From an uncultured Alphaproteobacteria bacterium (GTDB lineage Bacteria; Pseudomonadota; Alphaproteobacteria; RF32; CAG-239), in the NCBI GenBank assembly GCA_905235385.1, contig CAJOLB010000007.1, forward strand, positions 1 to 42,508: DNA of 42,508 bases. Reading direction: 5' to 3'. The notes under the pieces were generated by a model, which saw nothing but the letters and a program-made list of their open reading frames with translations, was not told the DNA's origin and ran no database searches. Of the stretch, positions 36,760 through 42,508 are shown piece after piece. Position 1 is the first letter of the stretch. The number at the start of each line of letters is the position of its first letter. Made by a program: the position numbers and the translations under genes.

Positions 36760-36866
36760 AAACCCGAATTAATGATAAAAATTCGGTTTATATAACACGC
36801 CACGGCGTGCCGTCAGTCAGCGAGGGTTCGCACACTGGCGCGAAATTTTTATATAAAACGGGTTTT
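36759..36866 (+). ncRNA. Structured 5' leader candidate upstream of ffh
   Basis: Nested long-range stems plus two internal hairpins and a mutually exclusive 5' hairpin; see findings. Confidence 0.45.
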
Positions 36867-36885
36867 AAGAAAAGGAAATTGACTT

Positions 36886-38262
36886 TTGTTTGAAACGTTG
36901 ACCGATAAGTTGGGCGCTGTTTTTAATAAAATCACTTCAAGAGGGGTTCTCTCTGAAGCCGATATCGATTCGGCAATGCGTGAGATAAGGGTGGCGCTTT
37001 TGGAAGCCGATGTTTCATTGCCTGTTGTCAAAGACTTTATCAATCATGTTAAAGAGCAGGCTTTGGGTGAAAAAGTTGTGCGCTCCGTTCAACCCGGTCA
37101 AATGGTGGTCAAGATTGTGCATGACGAGCTTGTCAAACTGTTGGGCGATGAAAACAATGAGCTTAACTTAAACGCACCTGCGCCGGTTGTGTTGATGTTG
37201 GTCGGTCTGCAAGGTTCGGGTAAGACAACAACAGCGGCTAAAATAGCCAACAAATTAAAGAAAAACAAAAAAGTTTTGTTGGCGTCTTTAGACGTGTATC
37301 GTCCGGCGGCGCAAGAGCAGTTGGCGCAGTTGGGCGCTCAAATCGGTGTCGATTCGCTTGATCTCATCAAAGGAGAAGCCCCGATTGAGATTACAAAACG
37401 TGCTTTGAAAACTGCCAAAACAGGCGTTTACGATGTGCTTATTTTGGATACGGCAGGTCGTTTGCAGATTGATGAAGAACTGATGAATGAAGTTTCAGAG
37501 GTAAAATCGCTTTCAAATCCGACGGAAGTTTTGCTTGTGTGCGATGCCTTAATCGGTCAGGAAGCGTGCAATGTTGCCAAAGCTTTTAACGAGAAAGTCG
37601 GCATTACAGGGCTTGTCTTAACGCGTGTGGACGGCTCGTCAAGAGCAGGTGCGGCGCTGTCTATGAAGATGGTTACGGGTGTGCCGATTAAATATTTGGG
37701 CGTTGGTGAAAAGACAGATGAAATCGAGGCTTTTCACGCCGACCGTATCGCCGGTCGCATTTTAGGACAGGGTGATGTTGTGAGCCTTGTTGAAAAAGCG
37801 ATGGAAAATATCGACCGTGAGCAGGCTGAAAAAGAAGCGCTTCAAATGATGAAAGGCAAATTTGATTTAAATGATTTGCTTTCTCAAATGCGCCAAATGA
37901 AAAAGCTCGGTTCTATGGGAAGCATCTTATCAATGATTCCGGGAATTTCAAAATACAAAGCACAGCTTGAACAAATCAACGGTGATGAAATCTTGAAAAA
38001 ACAAGAGGCAATTATTCTTTCAATGACAAAGGCCGAAAGGTCTAATCCCGACATTATCAAAGCAAGCCGCAAAAAGCGTATTGCCTCAGGTTCGGGGGTG
38101 GAAGTTTCGGAAGTCAATAAGCTCTTAAAATCATATGAGCAGATGGCTTCAATGATGAAACAAATGGGTAAATTCGGTTCAATGAAGGGACTTGCCCAAA
38201 TGGTCAAACGTTCGGGCATGGGAGGCTTTCCTTTTAACCCGATGAACAACAAACGGTTTTAG
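36886..38262 (+). CDS. ffh: Signal recognition particle protein Ffh (TTG start)
   Basis: GLQGSGKTTTAAKIA, DVYRPAAQEQL, LDTAGRLQIDE, C-terminal Met-rich M domain. Confidence 0.95.
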   Translation: MFETLTDKLGAVFNKITSRGVLSEADIDSAMREIRVALLEADVSLPVVKDFINHVKEQALGEKVVRSVQPGQMVVKIVHDELVKLLGDENNELNLNAPAPVVLMLVGLQGSGKTTTAAKIANKLKKNKKVLLASLDVYRPAAQEQLAQLGAQIGVDSLDLIKGEAPIEITKRALKTAKTGVYDVLILDTAGRLQIDEELMNEVSEVKSLSNPTEVLLVCDALIGQEACNVAKAFNEKVGITGLVLTRVDGSSRAGAALSMKMVTGVPIKYLGVGEKTDEIEAFHADRIAGRILGQGDVVSLVEKAMENIDREQAEKEALQMMKGKFDLNDLLSQMRQMKKLGSMGSILSMIPGISKYKAQLEQINGDEILKKQEAIILSMTKAERSNPDIIKASRKKRIASGSGVEVSEVNKLLKSYEQMASMMKQMGKFGSMKGLAQMVKRSGMGGFPFNPMNNKRF

Positions 38263-38322
38263 GCCTTTGCCATAAGGTTTAAAACTTTAACAATTTAACT
38301 TTTTAAGAAAGGAATTTATAAA

Positions 38323-38721
38323 ATGGCAGTTCGTATCAGATTATCAAGAGGCGGTTCAAAAAAACGTCCGTTTTATCGTATTGTTGCCGCAGATCAACGC
38401 GCTCCTCGCGATGGTCGCTTTATTGAAAAATTAGGCACATACAATCCGCTTTTACCGAAAGATCATCAAGATCGTTTGGTTGTTGACAGCGAAAAAGTAA
38501 GTGCATGGCTCAAAAAAGGTGCTCAGCCGACAGAAAGATTGCAAAAATTATTTGCAGGCTTAGGTTTGTGCGAAGCTCCGGCTATTCATGAACAACCGAA
38601 AAAATCTGCGCCCCGTGCTAAGACATTAGAGCGCATCAAAGAAAAAGAAGAAAAAGCAAAAGCTGCTCAAGAGGCTGCTGCTGCCGCTAAAGCTGAAGCA
38701 CCTGCTGAATCTGCTGAATAA
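38323..38721 (+). CDS. rpsP: 30S ribosomal protein S16
   Basis: [42 protein letters not shown]. Confidence 0.97.
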   Translation: MAVRIRLSRGGSKKRPFYRIVAADQRAPRDGRFIEKLGTYNPLLPKDHQDRLVVDSEKVSAWLKKGAQPTERLQKLFAGLGLCEAPAIHEQPKKSAPRAKTLERIKEKEEKAKAAQEAAAAAKAEAPAESAE

Positions 38722-38750
38722 TTTTTATTGGTTATTTTTAAGGCAAAAAG

Positions 38751-39278
38751 ATGTCGGATTTGATTTGTTTGGGAAAAATTGTTGCGGCGCACGGCATTAA
38801 AGGCGAGGTGAAAGTGAAGAGCTTTACATCTCAAAAGAAAGATGTATGCGCTTACGGCAAACTTTCAAACAAAGATAAAACGCGTTTTTTTGAAGGACAA
38901 GTCAAAGGGTTTGCGAAAGAACTTTTGCGCGTCAAATTCAAAGGAATTGATACGAGAAACGATGCCGAGGAAATTATCGGCACGGAGCTTTATGTCAACC
39001 GCGATATTTTGCCGGATTTGGAAGAAGATACGTTCTATTTGGCAGATTTGACGGGGCTTAAAGTTTTGGACGCAAACACGCAAAAAGAGCTTGGTAAAAT
39101 TGTCGGCGTTTATAACTTTGGTGCGGGCGATATTTTGGAAATTAAGTTTGAAGAAAAAAAACAGACCGAAATGTTGCCGTTTAATGACGCCTACGTGCCG
39201 ACGGTTGATGTGCAAAAAGGCTTTGTGAAAGTAAACTATACTTCGATGAACTATCAGGAAGATGACAATGAAGGTTAA
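38751..39278 (+). CDS. rimM: Ribosome maturation factor RimM
   Basis: LGKIVAAHGIKGEVKVKSFT; synteny. Confidence 0.95.
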   Translation: MSDLICLGKIVAAHGIKGEVKVKSFTSQKKDVCAYGKLSNKDKTRFFEGQVKGFAKELLRVKFKGIDTRNDAEEIIGTELYVNRDILPDLEEDTFYLADLTGLKVLDANTQKELGKIVGVYNFGAGDILEIKFEEKKQTEMLPFNDAYVPTVDVQKGFVKVNYTSMNYQEDDNEG

Positions 39279-39957
39279 AATTTTAACACTTTATCCCGAA
39301 ATCTTTCCGGGCTTTCTGGGGTTTTCATTGACGGGCAAGGCGCTTTCTCAAGGCAAATGGGATTTGGAGGTGGTCAACATCAGAGATTATGCCACCGACA
39401 AATACGGTTCTGTTGATGACACGCCTTGCGGCGGCGGTGCCGGAATGGTGATGAGAGCAGATATTTTGGGCTCGGCAATTGATGCCAATTACAAAGGCGG
39501 AAAATTGATTTATATGACACCGAGAGGAAAACCGCTCACGCAACAAAAATTGCACGAACTGACAAAAGAGCAATCAATAACGATTATATGCAATCGTTTT
39601 GAGGGCATTGACGAACGGATTATTGAAGCATATGAGCCTGATGAAATCAGTATCGGTGATTATGTTTTAACCGGAGGCGAACAGGCAGCGATGATTCTGC
39701 TTGACGGAACAATCAGACTTTTAGACAGCGTCTTAGGAAACGACGAGTCGGCAAATGAAGAAAGTTTTGAAAACGGTCTTTTGGAATATCCGCAATATAC
39801 GCGCCCTGTCGAGTGGAAAGGTATGAAAGTGCCGGAAGTTTTGCTCTCGGGCCACCATGCAAATGTTGCAAAATGGCGTCAAGAACAGTCCTTAAAGATA
39901 ACAGAAGAAAAGCGCCCCGACCTTTTTAAAAAATATCTTGATTTAAAAAAGGTTTAG
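39268..39957 (+). CDS. trmD: tRNA (guanine-N1)-methyltransferase
   Basis: MKVKILTLYPEIFPGFLGFSLTGKAL, GGGAGMVMR, GDYVLTGGE. Confidence 0.97.
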   Translation: MKVKILTLYPEIFPGFLGFSLTGKALSQGKWDLEVVNIRDYATDKYGSVDDTPCGGGAGMVMRADILGSAIDANYKGGKLIYMTPRGKPLTQQKLHELTKEQSITIICNRFEGIDERIIEAYEPDEISIGDYVLTGGEQAAMILLDGTIRLLDSVLGNDESANEESFENGLLEYPQYTRPVEWKGMKVPEVLLSGHHANVAKWRQEQSLKITEEKRPDLFKKYLDLKKV

Positions 39958-39998
39958 GGTTATAAGGTAACAAATTTTAAAAAGAAAAGGTTAAACTG

Positions 39999-40403
39999 AT
40001 GAATATTTTGAAAAATTTAGAAAAAGAGCAAATGGAAAAGCTCACTCAAGGTAAAAACCTTCCGGATTTCAAGGCCGGTGATACCTTAAGAGTTCACACG
40101 AAAGTTAAAGAAGGCGATCGTGAACGTATCCAAATTTATGAAGGTGTTTGTATCGCTCGCAAAAACGACGGTTTGAACTCTTCATTCACTGTTCGCAAAA
40201 TTTCTTTCGGTGAAGGTGTTGAGCGTGTATTCCCGCTTTATTCTCCGAATGTGGCTAAGATTGAAGTGGCGCGTATCGGTAAAGTCCGTCGTGCAAAACT
40301 TTATTTCTTGCGTGCTTTGCGCGGTAAATCTGCTCGTATTGCCGACGATTTGACGGCAACATCAAAAGCAGCAGCCGAAAAAGCAAAAGCAGAAAAAGAA
40401 TAA
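39999..40403 (+). CDS. rplS: 50S ribosomal protein L19
   Basis: [35 protein letters not shown]. Confidence 0.97.
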   Translation: MNILKNLEKEQMEKLTQGKNLPDFKAGDTLRVHTKVKEGDRERIQIYEGVCIARKNDGLNSSFTVRKISFGEGVERVFPLYSPNVAKIEVARIGKVRRAKLYFLRALRGKSARIADDLTATSKAAAEKAKAEKE

Positions 40404-40427
40404 AAATAATTTGCTTTAAAGTGTGAT

Positions 40428-40459
40428 TAAAACCGTTCTTTTTTAAGAGCGGTTTTTTT
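40428..40459 (+). terminator. Intrinsic terminator after rplS
   Basis: aaccgttctt-...-aagagcggtt-T. Confidence 0.8.
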
Positions 40460-40510
40460 ATTGATTTAAGACGCTTTGTCTGCTAAAATAAAAAAAATAA
40501 AGGAGCTTTA

Positions 40511-41194
40511 ATGACGGCAGATAAAGTTAAATTTGATGCTTTGGAAAAACTGCCCTCTCTTCAAAAAGGGTGGGTGCGTTTGGTGCATCGCTGTATATCT
40601 AAAGACGGCTTTATCGATGACATCAAACAAAGGGGGCTTGTGTTTAATCGTCAGGCGGCGGCAGAGATTTCTCCTTTTCAAAGAGGCGGAAGTTATAATT
40701 CGCCGAGTTTAATGGCTTCCGTTTATGATGAAGAAACATTTTGGCAGAGTATGAAAAAAGATGATTTCGGGTGTTATGATAATGCCAAATATGCTGATGC
40801 AAAATTGGTTTTTGATATGCCCATAGATGAATTTTGCTTTTTAGAAGCTTGCGGGAGAATTGCCGTCGGCAAAATTGATGCCAAATATTTTGTCGGTTGC
40901 ATTGAAAACGTGAACGGCACGAATAAAAATTTGATGTTGCCGGCAAAAGAAGTTGCCGCCGCCGAAAGTTTATCAAAAAAGAATCCGCCGTCTTCGGTGA
41001 TGCCGAACAATGTTGAGGATATGATAAATTTAATGCTCGGTAAATGTCGGGCAACAGATAAAGAAGAAATTAAAAAATCCGTTTTAAAACGAATGAAACG
41101 AGTCCGTGATGATTTGCTTTTTGAACTTGATGAAATAAAAACAAAAAATAAAATAACGATAAGTCCGAAACAAATCGGCGGTTATGGCGATTAA
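40511..41194 (+). CDS. Hypothetical protein
   Basis: 227-aa ORF with RBS (aaggagc). Confidence 0.65.
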   Translation: MTADKVKFDALEKLPSLQKGWVRLVHRCISKDGFIDDIKQRGLVFNRQAAAEISPFQRGGSYNSPSLMASVYDEETFWQSMKKDDFGCYDNAKYADAKLVFDMPIDEFCFLEACGRIAVGKIDAKYFVGCIENVNGTNKNLMLPAKEVAAAESLSKKNPPSSVMPNNVEDMINLMLGKCRATDKEEIKKSVLKRMKRVRDDLLFELDEIKTKNKITISPKQIGGYGD

Positions 41195-41224
41195 CCCGAA
41201 AGTTTTATATTCAATCAAAAAAAA

Positions 41225-41250
41225 TCCCTCGAACAAACGAGGGACTTTTT
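41225..41250. terminator. Bidirectional intrinsic terminator
   Basis: tccctcg-aacaaa-cgaggga between convergent genes. Confidence 0.75.
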
Positions 41251-41266
41251 GTTTTAATCTAAAGAA

Positions 41267-42046
41267 TTAGAATAATACTTTGACTTGTGCCCCAAGTGTC
41301 ATGTCATGTTGATAGGTGCTTCCGCCTAACATATAATCAGCATGAACACCGAGTGCAACAGAGTCTGTCAGGAAGTAGTCAGCTTCGCCTTGTAAATATA
41401 ACTGGTTTGTGTTGTTTCCGTGTGTAACGAAGTCATAACGCAAACCGCCGTCGAGAGCCCATTTGTTAAGTGTTTTGTGAACACCGCCGAAAACAGAATA
41501 GTCAATCACGCGATCAGATTGATCAATCGGCGAGTCGAGTGTGAACATAGCATAAGGAACAACGCCGTTGCCTAAATCATAACCGATTTGAGCTTCAAAT
41601 TGGAGTTCTTTATACCAACCGTCATCAATTTTAACGCCGTTAACATAATGGCCAACCCAAGAACGCGGTTGGAATGTGAAATAACCTAAACCGACTTGTG
41701 TCAAAATGTTGTCATAGCTGTAATTATATTTTGCACCAACTTCATAAGCAAAGTTGTGTTCGTTGTTATATTGACGGCTTGTTAAACGGTCAAAATTGAA
41801 GGCATTCAAAACACCACCGTAAACAGAAAAGTTATCTGTCAAGCCATAAGTCAATTCTTCGCTTAAAGCAAAATTCTTTTCAGCATCTTGATGGCGGGCT
41901 TTAGAACGAGACCATTCAATTTCGGTGTCAGATAAAACTTCACCTTGATTCGGCAAAAACAGAGATCCCGTAAAATCTCTTGCGTGAGCTGCACTGACCA
42001 TAAGAGTTGCAGCAGCTGTTGTTAATAACATATTTTTAATATTCAT
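41267..42046 (-). CDS. Outer-membrane beta-barrel protein
   Basis: Signal peptide MNIKNMLLTTAAATLMVSAAHA, alternating aromatic strands, C-terminal VKVLF. Confidence 0.8.
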   Translation of the reverse strand: MNIKNMLLTTAAATLMVSAAHARDFTGSLFLPNQGEVLSDTEIEWSRSKARHQDAEKNFALSEELTYGLTDNFSVYGGVLNAFNFDRLTSRQYNNEHNFAYEVGAKYNYSYDNILTQVGLGYFTFQPRSWVGHYVNGVKIDDGWYKELQFEAQIGYDLGNGVVPYAMFTLDSPIDQSDRVIDYSVFGGVHKTLNKWALDGGLRYDFVTHGNNTNQLYLQGEADYFLTDSVALGVHADYMLGGSTYQHDMTLGAQVKVLF

Positions 42047-42151
42047 GAATATATTCCTTTCTATCAGTTCAAAAAATCCGATTCTTTTCGGATGGGAAAA
42101 TAATAGCACGAAAAAGTTGATGAAAATTTAAAAAATTGTAGAATAAATTTC

Positions 42152-42180
42152 TTGACAAAATAGACTTTGTGTTATAAAAT
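42152..42180 (+). promoter_or_regulatory. Sigma70-like promoter
   Basis: TTGACA with TATAAAAT about 16-17 nt downstream. Confidence 0.5.
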
Positions 42181-42310
42181 ATATAAAGTTTTACTAAGTT
42201 TATGTTTTACTTTTAACACAATAATTATGCAAATCGTTGGAACAATATACTGAGTGAACATCTTGAAGCTCTTGATGAAGAAAATGTCTAACCATTAAAT
42301 ATAAAAAAGT

Positions 42311-42508
42311 ATGGAAGAGGTCAAACTTTCGCCTCTTGAGAAGAGAAACTTTGAAAGAGGTTTGGCTACCGCGCGGGTTCGTCTTAAGGCCGGTCGCATT
42401 ATCTGGGACGAACTGGAAAAGAAACTCGGCACCGGAACCGGCGATGAAAAAAAAGATGCCGAACACCTTTTGACTTTCAAGCAAGAGGTGGACAAGCGCC
42501 GTTACTAC
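42311..42508 (+). CDS. Hypothetical protein, 3' truncated by window edge, GC-rich coding sequence
   Basis: MEEVKLSPLEKRNFERGLATARVRLKAGRIIWDELEKKLG... open to window end. Confidence 0.55.
   Translation, partial: MEEVKLSPLEKRNFERGLATARVRLKAGRIIWDELEKKLGTGTGDEKKDAEHLLTFKQEVDKRRYY

Noticed and set aside
36790-36845. tRNA-like or SRP (4.5S) RNA at the ggttcg-containing leader
   Set aside because: No acceptor/anticodon architecture and no SRP RNA signature; kept only as structured leader
40511-41194. Possible ADP-ribosyltransferase-like fold (LVHR...G...SPSLMASVYDE...)
   Set aside because: Motif match too weak without alignment; left as hypothetical

Overview
The window is an AT-rich bacterial chromosome segment. 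Gene content suggests an alphaproteobacterium-like host, but taxonomy is inferred only. From left to right it contains: (1) the 3' part of a very large Cys-rich repeat protein, translationally coupled to two nucleotidyltransferase-fold paralogues, the first with a degenerate active site; (2) a TlpA-like thioredoxin, an LptM-like lipoprotein, and a VWA / PP2C / Ser-Thr-kinase triad of the YegL/YegK/YegI (TerY-P) type; (3) cca; (4) a P22-like (podovirus-type) prophage at about 12.8-35.4 kb with repressor, adaptor, portal, gp10-like protein, GroES, terminase, scaffold, coat, tail fibres, holin, endolysin and overlapping spanins, but no integrase or replication genes seen; (5) a HExxH protein, then ffh-rpsP-rimM-trmD-rplS and an outer-membrane beta-barrel. 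The most interesting signal is that the phage late operon is interrupted at about five places by small cassettes. The readable ones encode, or retain fragments of, peptidoglycan-targeting enzymes: a GH24 muramidase, an L,D-transpeptidase/Tlde1-like HGG..GSRGC fragment and an SLT-like transglycosylase. Each is followed, often with overlap, by a small membrane or secreted Cys-containing protein that could be an immunity protein. Two or three effectors share the same N-terminal module (MTSVRxDLxxALxxYEEEE), and remnants of that module, of a signal-peptide start and of a terminator leader are duplicated around the cassettes. This looks like a prophage-borne, recombination-shuffled effector/immunity system. 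Function is inference; the repeats, motifs and overlaps can be read directly in the sequence.
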